From: Druceiella hillmani
Taxonomy: Eukaryota > Arthropoda > Insecta > Lepidoptera > Hepialidae
Reading direction: 5' to 3'
Length of the DNA stretch: 64,000 nt
Assembly: GCA_039881145.1 (NCBI GenBank)
Contig: JAYKKI010000039.1
Location: forward strand, 18,780,001-18,844,000
Shown one piece after another: positions 11,376-21,480 of this stretch. Position 1 is the first letter of the stretch; every line of letters starts with the position of its first letter. The notes beneath the pieces were generated by a model that worked only from the letters and a program-made list of their open reading frames with translations, did not search any database and had not been told where the DNA came from. A program made the translations under genes and the position numbers.

Positions 11376-11412
11376 TCGAGTTTTTTTCGGATAGGGGTCG
11401 TGGATACCCTGT

Positions 11413-12289
11413 ACGTGCGCAATATTAAATATTGTAAGGTTCATATAAATACGAGTAGCATTATATTAAAGATTCATAAAACAAAATATGATTCAGTCCT
11501 GCCATTGCCCCGATGTTTTGAAAAATGAACACAACCCCGCATTCACACGTGTTTCACATTTATTCTTGAAGAGTCCTCTCAAACACGAATAACATGAGAT
11601 TATAACTTCCATAGAACAAAAGCTGGGCGCAGCTTTGTTACTGCTAAAGTGTTTCGGGTGATCATTCCAAATTTATATTCACATGAGATTTACTTTAAAT
11701 TTGTAAAGCCCACAAGTAATCTGATATTGTCGTATCATAGACAAGAGCTGTTACATTTAACCTTTTCAAGTGGATTTATTGCGAAACGTTACTTCCGAAA
11801 GCAATGGAGACAAAGACAACTGGCGAGTACAAGTTCGTTTGGTACGTGATAGAAAAACCGGACCGAGTATCCTAGACCTTATAATTTTTGAAGTGTGCAC
11901 CATGTTTTCATGCCCGTCAAAGATATTCAAGGCAATATATTTACGTTGTGAAATACTAATATTTGTAAATAGTTTAATAGAAATACTATGTACCTACCGT
12001 TAAATGTTTATAAGAGTCTAAATGTGTACGGCATTAGGAAGAACTATAATATACGTGAACGATAAAATAAATGTATTTTAAAGACACTAAAGATGAAAAT
12101 ATCTCCCTTCTTCGGGTTTTAAGAACTATGTCGTCATAATAAAAAAATGAAGCCCATGTGAAGACGTTTCACGTGGAATAGGTTTGGTTTGTATACATTG
12201 GCAGGCCAACTTGGTTTGATGACCCTTTGTTTCGAATATATTTTAGAAACTTCGATATTGCCGTAATTCCTCCGTCCCTCCCAATCCCT
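11413..12289. other. Non-coding with a dispersed repeat copy
   Basis: No supported gene. The segment 11963-12030 (ttgtaaatagtttaatagaa ... ttaaatgttta ... atgtgtacgg) is similar to 17836-17893, so both belong to one dispersed repeat. Confidence 0.5.
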
Positions 12290-12560
12290 CCGGGAAAATT
12301 CGTCCGTAATGTAACATTACAGATTCGAGCATTACATCAGTGAGGGAGGAAAACCGAGCATTACAGTGCGCGACCTGTAATGATACGATCTGTAATATTT
12401 TGATACAACTTGTCACATCAATGGGTAATCATACAGGTAAAATTGTGATGCAACTTGTAACATCAATGGTAATTATACAGGCGAATGCTCGTCAGTCAAG
12501 GAGGAACCATTGTAACGTAATGCTCAAAATCGAATCTGAACTGTTACAGCGAATGCTCCC
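12290..12560. repeat. MITE-like repeat with 45-bp internal duplication
   Basis: The motifs 'gagcattac' and 'gaatgctc' recur in both orientations across this stretch. A 45-bp direct duplication begins gatacaacttgtcacatcaa at 12402 and gatgcaacttgtaacatcaa at 12447. The open frame 12340-12690 translates this repeat and is not taken as a gene. Confidence 0.45.
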
Positions 12561-13987
12561 GTTGATGGAGCACCTTTACGTAATAAAACAAGCAATCCTT
12601 TTAATTCGGCTGTGTCCTCATAATTTCTCCAATCTTAGAGTTATGTATATTCATAAAGTTTTGCTTGCATCTAGAAACCATTTCAATTAATACCCCAAAT
12701 AATAGAATTTTTCCAATTTGAAGCCCAATTGCAAAATATTAAGCTTAAAATAATATACAATATAAACCCTACTAATTTTTAAAATTTACTCGTTAAGAAT
12801 ATATTTATATGAAGTTTCGTGAAGAGTACAATCAGAAGTTCTGATCGTACGAAGTTCAGAGCGTTAAAAAAATGTAAAGGTTAGGTGCAATATTTCTACG
12901 CATCTCTAGAGTGAGATATCAATATGTTCATTTGGCATTTTCTTATGGCGTAATCGCAATGACGGTGTGTGACACGCATATTTTACTATGTCATTATGTG
13001 TAAATATTTAATATCTTCTATTCTTTAAAATTAAAAAGCCTCTTTTAATTTCAACTTCTAGTCTGACGTTACTAAATGTTTTTAATTTTGTTGTATAAAT
13101 TTGATCTTGTTCATTTGTTTTTTACTTGAAAATAATTATACGTCAGCATTTTTTATTAATAAATTTTCCATTTACATTTAATGATATTTATATTTATATA
13201 CAGTGTTATCTATTTTATACATTCCAAGACAATCGTACTTAAGGAGTAAACTCCAGTCGCGCGTCGGAACTGACACACACAATTTTTTTCAACCATGAAT
13301 TTGTAATGTTCCAACATTGAACTTGTACTCGCCAGTTGTATTTGTCTCCCTTGTTCTCGAAAGTAATATTTCGCGATGCATCCGATTGAAAAGATCCAAA
13401 GTAAAAGTTGCTGTTTATGATGCGACCATATCAGGTTACTTGAAATACTAGCAGTAAAAATGGTGCAACCAACTTTTGTTATACGGTATCTATAATCTCA
13501 TATTATTCGTCTTCTAGAGTCTACTCAGACTTAAAGAATTAATTTCAAACACGTGTGAAAGCGAGTTCAGGTTCACCTGCCAAAATACTTGGACACTGGC
13601 AGGTTTGCATTGTCTTCTGTTCCACAAAACTTTGATATCATTTTACTCGTATTTAAGTGGACTTTAAAACTTAATATCGAATACGTGAATGCAAGTTCGG
13701 ATGATCCTATAAACATTAATGTTAAGTGCATTTCTTTGGTATGCAAGTGTTTGGTTACATAAAAGAGTAAAGAATGGTGAAGAAACGTTCGGCTGCTAGC
13801 TTACACCATATTAAATACCTTTTTTTTATTCCCTAGACGACTTGTAAATTTGTAATCATATCATAAAATAATTGTTTCTGGAAAATCAGTAATACTACAA
13901 ACTCCATTACAAGTTCTAAAAATTTACAAACATTTTAGATACTAGAATTTGGTTAGAATTTTCAAGTAAAATGATTTCTTTTAACTT
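12561..13987. other. Long AT-rich non-coding stretch
   Basis: No domain-bearing frame and no tandem structure were noticed in these 1.4 kb. Confidence 0.45.
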
Positions 13988-14384
13988 GTTTTGAATAAGT
14001 GTTAGACAAAGAAAGACGCTATTAGTTGGCTATAAAGGAAAAAATTGCCGTTGAAATAAAACGTAAAACACGCTCTTTTTCTGAGTGCAAAAAAAATATT
14101 TCACAGAACTCTTTTTAACACAACCAATACTTACTTGGAGCGCAGTGCCTACCCGGGCAGCTAGATGCCTTCGGAACTGTTGGCGGATTATACCCCCGAG
14201 CGACGCTGAATAATATGCGCAAGTATTGCGTGAAAATTATAAATATTATTTTCAATTTTCTGAAAAAAAGTCATTTTTAAAATTTTTTTTAACGTCAATC
14301 AACTATTTTTCAGTAAATTTCAAAAATCAAGTCCGTGAATAACAATTTTCTTTTGTCCGTCACTTATTCCCGAACACCGTGTAT
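13988..14384 (-). mobile_element. MITE, copy B (inverted relative to 39.8 kb copy)
   Basis: Read on the minus strand from 14384, this copy begins tacacggtgttcgggaataa. It shares long blocks with the element at 39812-40244, in the same order: gcgcatattattcagc..gctc, a gcatctagctgccc box, gcgtgttttacgttttattt, and gacgctatt..ttggc. The distal inverted repeat near 13990 is eroded to ttgaataagtg. No protein is encoded, so it is non-autonomous. The TIR is of Tc1/mariner type. Confidence 0.8.
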
Positions 14385-15178
14385 AGACAACTTCTGAACT
14401 CTACCTTATGCATGACCCGACACGCACTTGGTCGTTTTATTACCGGGGCATTTCCCTTCTAGTTTACAGTAGCGACATGATAATTTCAATCGATTCTACT
14501 GCACCGTTCCACTTTATCGGTCTGTATCACACAGATCATTTGCACAAGAGAGTCTCATATACCTCTCTAATATTACCTTTTCTATTTCATAGTAACCTCT
14601 TGATAATTTCAACCGATTCTACTGCAACCTTATACTTGATCAGTCTGTATCACATAGATCACTTGCACATGAGAGTCTCATATACCTCTCTAATATTACC
14701 TTTTCTATTCCATAGTAACGTCTTGATAATTTCAACCGATTCTACTGCAACCTTATACTTGATCAGTCTGTATCACACAGATCACTTGCACAGGAGAGTC
14801 TCATATACCTCTCTAACATTACCTTTTCTATTCCATAGTAACGTCATGATAATATCAACCGATTCTACTGCAACCTTTCACTTGATCAGTCTGTATCACA
14901 CAGATCATTCGGACAAGGGAGCCTCATATACCTCTCCAATATTGCCTTTTCTATTCCATAGTAACGACATTATAATTCGAACCGAAACTATCCGCTATAT
15001 CAGTCTGTAAATCACACAGATCATTCAGACAAGAGAGCCTCATATACCTCTCCAATATTGCCTTTTCTATTCCATAGTAACGACATTATAATTCGAACCG
15101 AAACTATCCGCTATATCAGTCTGTAAATCACACAGATCATTTAGACAAGCGAGCCTCATATTCCTGTCCATTATTACA
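14385..15178. repeat. 123-bp satellite array
   Basis: The anchor gataatttc (or tataattcg) falls at 14479, 14602, 14725, 14848 and 14971, a 123-bp period. The last unit is near 15088, after a 117-bp unit. Units carry an accgattctactgcaacctt-like box, gatcagtctgtatcacacag and ctcatatacctctc boxes. Because 123 is a multiple of three, a 200-codon frame (14408-15010) stays open with a 41-residue internal repeat. I regard that frame as a by-product. Just upstream, 14408-14440 contains cgacacgcacttggtcg, a scrap of the repeat seen in full at 49.6-50.2 kb. Confidence 0.9.
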
Positions 15179-15525
15179 CGTTATTATTAGGTCGCAATGT
15201 CAGAACAATATGCAGTGCATTACGGTCCCTTATCTCCCCTTCAAAGGCGGTTGAATACCGTCATAAATAATCAATCGCAACCAATATTGTGGGCGCACGG
15301 GCCGACCTATAAGCGCAGTGATAGTCGTATCAGAAGCTCGAGTGGATAAGGGTGCGCGCGTGCTTTGAAGCGCCTCAGTCGAAACGTTTGCCCACTTAGC
15401 GTATAAACAATTCATAGCCTAATCACTTCCGTCATATGCGAACAAATATTGTGGGAACAGATATGTCTGCACACACTGCAACATTCGTGAAAACAAACTT
15501 GCTGATGAGGATGTCGGTTGTATAC
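15179..15525. other. Non-coding, GC-higher patch
   Basis: The part 15280-15400 has more GC than its surroundings (gggcgcacgggccgaccta, gtgcgcgcgtgctttg), but only a 61-codon minus frame covers it and no domain is visible. Confidence 0.35.
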
Positions 15526-16275
15526 TGTTGTTGATGGTTTCCAAAGATATATAACTAAATTTTAAACAATTTGTAATCTAGTTAATTAAATGGAATTTCG
15601 TATATTATTCATAAAACAAAATTAATAAAAATCTTACTCATAAGTATATCAACTGCATATCGCTAATTGCTTCCGCAAATATCAAACTAAATTTTAAAAC
15701 AACTTGTTTACAAATCAATTAAACAGAATTATATATATCGTTAGTAAAAACAAAATATATAATAATCTTGCTTATAAATATATCAATAACATATTGCTAA
15801 TTGCTCTCACAAATATTGAATTAATTTGTAAACAACTTGTGTACAAGTCAATTGAATAAACTTACATATATTATTTATAGAAATAAAGTTAATAAAATAT
15901 TACAAATATGTCAATGGCATATTATTAATTGCTTCCACAAACATCAAACTAAATTGTAAACGGTGTACCCGTCCTAGTGACTTTAACAGAATTACGTATC
16001 TATATTGTTCATGAAAACGAACTTAATAGTCTTCCACATAAATAGGTCAATTGCATATTGCTTATTGCTTCCACAAATATTGAACTACATTTTTAACAAC
16101 TTGTTTACAAATCAATTGGACAGAATTACATGCATCGTTCATAAAAACGTACTATATGATAACCTTACTTACAAATATGTTAATGGCATATTGCTAATTG
16201 CTTCTATAAATATAGAATTAAATTTTAAACAACTTGTAAACAAGTCAGTTGGATATAAGTATGTAATTTTTTTTA
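15526..16275. repeat. Approx. 135-bp diverged satellite, left block
   Basis: A box like gctaattgcttccacaaata recurs near 15663, 15792, 15925, 16060 and 16196. Each is followed by a variant of aaactaaattttaaacaactt and gtttacaaatcaatt, then by a tatattattcataaaa box. Units differ substantially, so this is an old satellite. It resumes at 16.75 kb after an insertion. Confidence 0.8.
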
Positions 16276-16330
16276 TAAAAAACAAATTTAATAATAATCC
16301 TATTTATAAAAAAAGGGGTGCGTGTACTTA

Positions 16331-16757
16331 TGTACGCGCGTGAGAAGTTATACTTCTTTGGCATCATTAAATAATACATACGGATAGATAACCTCAATTA
16401 TATTGGAGCACTTGAAAAAGTCTATAAACACAATTTTTTCACTAATATTTACGAATAGTAAATATATTAATCAAAATAATTAATTTAAATCACTACTGAA
16501 TATAATTTATCAGCACATATATAAATCGCACTTATATAAAACTAAAACACGTGTGTGAATGTAGACACTAGAAACATGTGGATAAATACTATGAATATGA
16601 AAACAGTGAACAGAGGCGACGATGGTGCCAATAGCTTTTGTTTCGAGACTGCAACCGCTGCAATTTCATACTGTAACTTTTGTGTGACGAATCTTAAAAT
16701 TTCACTCTCATAATTTTTTCATAACGCGCCTAAAGAAGTATAACTTCAATATGTCAA
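16331..16757. mobile_element. MITE inserted into the 135-bp satellite
   Basis: The perfect inverted pair gaagttatacttcttt (about 16343-16358) and aaagaagtataacttc (about 16734-16749) ends a segment of roughly 410 bp. Each lies beside a gcgcg/gcgc box. It encodes nothing recognisable. Satellite sequence flanks it on both sides, so it inserted after the satellite formed. Confidence 0.65.
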
Positions 16758-16986
16758 TATTGTTGATGGCTCTTTCCACAAATAACCAAATATTAAATAA
16801 CTTATATACAAGTCTTTGGACAGAATTACGAATATTGTTTGTAAAAATAAACTTAATAATAATTATACTAATAAATATGTCAATGACCTGTTGATAACTG
16901 CTTCCTCAAATATAGAACAACATTTTAAACAATTTGGAAACAAGTTAATCGAACAAAATCGAACATAAATTGTTGACAAAAACAAA

Positions 16987-16988
<2 letters not shown>
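16758..16988. repeat. 135-bp satellite, right block
   Basis: Two further diverged units, with gatggctctttccacaaata and gataactgcttcctcaaata boxes, the usual aacaatttggaaacaagtta box and a terminal gttgacaaaaacaaactta. They continue the left block. Confidence 0.75.
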
Positions 16989-17027
<39 letters not shown>

Positions 17028-17034
17028 GATTAGC
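16989..17034. repeat. (TA)n microsatellite
   Basis: A dinucleotide run of about 46 bases. It joins the 135-bp satellite to the 45-bp array. Confidence 0.95.
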
Positions 17035-17035
17035 A

Positions 17036-17765
17036 CCACAGCATTTTAGGGTGCTTAAAAATCTATATGATTAATTAGTACTACAGCATGTTGGGTGCTT
17101 AAATATCTATATGATTGATTAGTACTACAGCATGGTAGGTGCTTAAATATCTATATGATTGATTAGTACTACAGCATGTCGGGTGCTTAAATATCTATAT
17201 GATTGATTAGTACTACAGCATGTTAGGGTACTTAAATATCTATATGATTGATTAGTACTACAGCATGTTAGGGCGGTTAAATATCTATATCATTGATTAG
17301 TACTACAGCATGTTAGGATGCTTAAATATCTATATGACTGAGTAGTACTACAGAATGTTAGGGTGCTTAAATATCTATATGATTGATTAGTACTACATCA
17401 TGTTAGGGTGTGTAAATACCTATAACATTGATTGGTACTACATCATGTTAGGCTGCTTGAATATCTATATGACTAATTAGTACTACAGCATGTTAGGGTG
17501 CTTAAATATCTGTATGATTCATTAATACTACAGCATGTTAGGGTGCTTAAATATCTGTATGATTCATTAATACTACAGCATGTTAGGGTGCTTAAATATC
17601 TATATGATTCATTAATACTACAGCATGTTAGGGTGCTTAAATATGTATATGATTCATTAATACTACAACATTTACGGTGCTTAAATATCTATATGACTGA
17701 TTCGTACTACAGCATGTTAGGATGCTTAAATATTTATATGATTGATTAGTATTGCAGCATGTTTT
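17036..17765. repeat. 44/45-bp minisatellite, about 16 units
   Basis: The unit is approximately gattagtactacagcatgtt then agggtgcttaaatatctatat, mostly 45 bp with some 44-bp units. Copies around 17.50-17.65 kb are nearly identical and share the attcattaatac variant, marking a recent local amplification. The 83-codon frame 17498-17749 simply reads the 45-bp unit as a 15-residue repeat. Confidence 0.95.
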
Positions 17766-18529
17766 TTTTATTTTCAAACATACATCACGTTGAACGCTTG
17801 TACAATATACAGTAAAGTTGTGAAAAATTAATTTTTTGTAAATAGTTTAATAGAAATATTACGAACTATTAAATGTTTAAAAATGTGTACGGAACCCTCG
17901 TAGTGTCAGTTATATTCGTACTTGACAGCTTTTTATTAATCCTTTGTATCGAATTTGTTTTAACCACCAATGCAGATTTTGCTTAATGTATCTGGCAATA
18001 CTAGACAAAGACACCAAATAAAACAGCCCTTGCCTATCACGCCCCACAGCCCCACAGTCCATTGCCAAAAAAACTAACTCAGTGTTGTACATAGCACTCT
18101 ATATACATAAAATGAAAAAAAGCCAAGCACAGATAGAACTCGCACTACGAAAGCTCCTTACACAGTCAGGCATTCACTGAAGGGTTCATAGTATTTCTAA
18201 TAAAATTTTCCATACTCTTATATAATATAAATCTTCATTACTATATCTTCCAAAGACGTAAACAATAGTGCATATTTGAATAATGTTATTTGTCACCACG
18301 TAAATATAAAAATATATTGTCTAGTACCTATATCATTCACAGATATAATCTAAATATATTATTTCTAAAAGGTGTTTTTTGGTCGAGCGGCTCGATCTCT
18401 TTAACTACTGCACCAAAAAAAATAAAAAAAATACCCACTTAAAGCTTATGTTTTCTACTTTGGGCAAAAAATATAAAAAAATTCGAAAAAAATATTTTTG
18501 TTAATAAAAAAATTAATTTTTATAACAAT
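17766..18529. other. Non-coding with interspersed-repeat scraps
   Basis: 17836-17893 is the second copy of the repeat at 11963-12030. It continues into gtacggaaccctcgtag...ttcgtacttgacag, a degraded tail of the 'cggaaccc/cgcacttgg' insect repeat. Nothing coding is supported. Confidence 0.45.
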
Positions 18530-19390
18530 TGGCATGAGCGCCATCTGTGGGCGACACATCAAATATCTTAGCCAAATTGTATACTTGGAACACGCTAGAT
18601 GGCGCCGTTTACTGACAATACAAACGAATATTTCTATAATTTGGTCTGATTTAATTAACATTTTTAACTAACTAAAATAAAAAATATGGAAAAAATTGAA
18701 AAAAAGAAATTTTTTTTTTCTATAAAAAAAATTAATTCAAAAATTGTTTAAGTTGATCATATATTTTTTTTATTTTTTTTTATTTAGAAAATACATTTGA
18801 GATGGCGTTTGGGTCTGATCATATATTTAAATAAGGAAGGTAAAAGGCGCCATCTCTAAACACTCTGTTGTAACTAATATGACAGCTGTGAGTTTATCTA
18901 CCACGCAAATTGATAAAAATCGGAGAACTTCTATAAAGCGTTAACGATTCAAATTGTTATCAACGTTGTTACAACACAGTGTAAGTGAAAAGCCATATTT
19001 AATTGGGTAAAATTAACGTATCAAAATAAGTAAGTACAGACATCTGACAATTTTTTGGTTTAGTTGCAAAATGTAAATTAGTAACGAAATAATACTTTTG
19101 AAAAATTGGATGCACAGGTTTTTTTAATTTTTACACGTGAAATTTTCTTCTTTTTTTAATTTATTTGTTGAAAAAAAAATTTTCCCATGTCAACTGATTT
19201 CAGTATCACAATTTTTTTTTGGTTTTCATTCAACAGATGAATTATTATAAAAAAAAGATGTCTTTTATTCGATAACTTGAATATTAAATGTTTTAATACA
19301 TTTTTTGCTAAGAATATAATCTATATTTATAATTATTTTAATTAAATTAGTTATTTGTTTTTTTCTTCTTTGGTACTTCAGACTTTTACA
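18530..19390 (+). other. Probable 5' leader of the Helitron
   Basis: About 860 bases precede the first Helitron ATG. The motif gcgccatct/agatggcg occurs four times in alternating orientation (near 18539, 18597, 18800 and 18847). A Helitron 5' end should be an A|TC junction, but I could not choose one here. Confidence 0.35.
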
Positions 19391-19774
19391 ATGTCGGAGA
19401 GCGCATCTACCAAACGGAGAGGAAGACCTCGAACTAAAAGTTACTCTGCACCATCAGAACCTGTTACAGATCGTAGACCAAGAGGAAGACCACGAACCAG
19501 AATACATTCTGTACCATCAGAACCTGTCTCAAATCCTAGACCGAGAGGAAGACCTCGAACCAGAAGACATTCTACATCATCAGAACCTGTCACATATTCT
19601 AAACCAAGAGGAAGACCCCCGGCTAAAAGACATGCTGCACCATTAGAACTGATGACACGTCGCAAGAGAAGAAATTCTATAAGTGATGAACAACGACAAT
19701 TTCGATTTCAACAACAGAGAGAAGCTAAACTTATCCGCAGAGAAGCTAAACGTATGGGCAGGTCTATCATATGA
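19391..19774 (+). pseudogene. Helitron N-terminal segment with four AT-hooks
   Basis: The ATG at 19391 opens a basic frame with four AT-hook cores: RRGRPRTK, RPRGRPRTR, RPRGRPRTR and KPRGRPPAK. They are spaced about 23 residues apart within a repeated SEPV-linker unit of about 69 bp. AT-hooks bind the minor groove of AT-rich DNA. A lysine/arginine-rich segment follows (RRKRRNSISDEQRQFRFQQQ and beyond). The frame ends at RSII and the Helitron reading continues in another frame from 19771. I infer that this segment was part of the RepHel polypeptide, because the next frame starts within four bases. Confidence 0.7.
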
Positions 19775-21480
19775 TAGGAAGCTTGCAACCTCCTGCAGGA
19801 GTTGCACCAAATTACGCTGGCCTTTTTATTTTAGATTTTGATTCTGCACTACAGTATCGTACCAAGAAAGAAGCCAATAAAAGCTGTTACAAAGAAATAA
19901 TGGCTAACTTGCAAGCAATGCTCGATACACATAATCCTTATGCGCAGTTATTTAAACATGTAAAAGATATAGATGACACTATACCGAATTTAAAATTAAA
20001 ATTTACTACTAGCAATTAAAATTTACTACTAGCATTTCATCCTGGAAGATCTCATGCACCTACAGTAAATGAGGTAGCTGCTGTTTTTATCACTAATGAT
20101 GGATCACCACCAGGAAAAATTGATTTTATCGTTTATTCTAAAGCAACAGGAACACTTAGTAAAATACCTTATTTGAACCCTCATTCTGATCCAATGTGCT
20201 ATCCATTGCTTTTCCATGTGGTGATTCTGGATGGACTCCAGGTAGACCACATGTTCAAATTCATAGTACTGCATTAAGAACTGTCACAACTCAACTTCAA
20301 TACTATTGCTATCGTTTAGCAGTCAGAGATGGTTTCAACATACTTCATGCTTCAGGTAAATTATTTCAACAGTATATTGTTGACAGTTATGTTAAAGTAG
20401 AGGGCTCGAGATTGGCATTCATTAGATGTCATCAATCAGAACTTAGAGCTGATAGTTACAAAGGTTTGATGGATTTTCTCAACACTAATGCTGAACGAAG
20501 AGGAGCAGTTGGGGGAATCCCCGTTATTCTTCCTTCGATTTATATTGGCAGTCCGCGAAATATGCTTCAAAATTATCAGGATGCGATGGCTATTGTTGCT
20601 CGCTTAGGAAAGCCTGATTTATTTCTCACAATGACTTGCAACCCTAAGTGGCCTGAAATTACGTCTCAACTAAAACCGTATGAGAAAGTTGAACATAGAC
20701 CTGATTTAGTTTCTCGACTTTTTCGTTTAAAATTGAAAGCGTTGTTTAATGATCTTTTTAAAAAACATATTTTAGGTGTAGTCATTGGGTATGTTTGTGT
20801 TATTGAATTTCAAAAGAGAGGCTCCCTCACGCACATATGCTTCTCATTCTATCCAATGAAGATAAATTGCGTTCAGTAGAAGATATAGACTCTTTAATAT
20901 GCGCCGAAATACCAGATAAAAAAACAGATCCTCAACTTTTCAAGGTAATACAAGAATGTATGGTACACGGTCCCTGTGGTACTATCAACCCTAACAGTCC
21001 TTGCACGCAAAACCAAACATGTACTAAAAATTATCCTAAAGATTTTCAAGAGGAAACGAACTTAAATGTTAATGGCTATTCTATTTATAGACGACGTAAT
21101 AATGGCGTAACAATAACATCTCGATCATTTATCGTTGACAATCGGTGGATTGTACCACATTGTAGATTTCTCAGCAGAAAATATTGTTGTCATTCTAATC
21201 TGTTGATGAAGTGAACTCTTACTTGAATTGTCGTTATGTGAGTCCACCAGAAGCTATGTGGCGATTACATGAACGTCGACTTTTTCACCGATCTCATACA
21301 ATTGAACGCCTTCCTGTTCATTTACTAGAAGAACAATTGTTGTACTTTCAAGCTGGACATGAAGCTAATGCTAACTTTGATAGGAACTCTAAACTCATGG
21401 CATTTTTTAAATTATGTAGTGAAGATATTTCAGCCCGTAAGTATCTTTACCATGAAATTCCAGAACATTATGTGTGCTAA
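19771..21480 (+). pseudogene. Helitron Rep region, frameshifted, catalytic tyrosines deleted
   Basis: The reading passes through 19771-20019, 20040-20820, 20820-21214 and 21211-21480 in changing frames. A perfect 20-bp tandem duplication (19994-20013 and 20014-20033) creates the stop at the end of the first piece. The Helitron-like N domain is clear (PRNMLQNYQDAMAIV, GKPDLFLTMTCNPKWPEI). The HUH metal-binding motif survives across a frameshift as LPHAHMLLIL, with HAH near 20826-20834. The next block holds MVHGPCGTINPNSPC and DNRWIVPHC. The Y2 block with the two catalytic tyrosines, normally between the latter and the YVSPPEAMWRL block at about 21.24 kb, is missing. Confidence 0.85.

Larger units (their letters stand above)
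9402..11412. mobile_element. TIR element enclosing a tandem array and a DDE transposase remnant
   Basis: The left end reads ggtgtccgcgacccctatac then gaaaaa (9402-9428). The right end, near 11384-11412, is ttttttcggataggggtcgt then ggatacc, the inverted counterpart with about three mismatches. The pair therefore resembles 25-bp terminal inverted repeats of a Tc1/mariner-type DNA transposon. Between them lie the 60/100-bp array and a transposase C-terminus. Element-wide identity is inferred; target-site duplication could not be confirmed. Confidence 0.5.

Noticed and set aside
14408..15010. A 200-codon plus-strand frame that looks like a repetitive protein gene
   Set aside because: It is generated by a 123-bp satellite (41 codons per unit). 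It has no independent coding evidence and the array continues past the stop.
17498..17749. An 83-codon frame with a 15-residue repeat
   Set aside because: It is a direct translation of the 45-bp minisatellite.
19441..19665. A 74-codon minus-strand frame with a repeated GLPLGL motif
   Set aside because: It is the antisense shadow of the AT-hook repeats of the Helitron.
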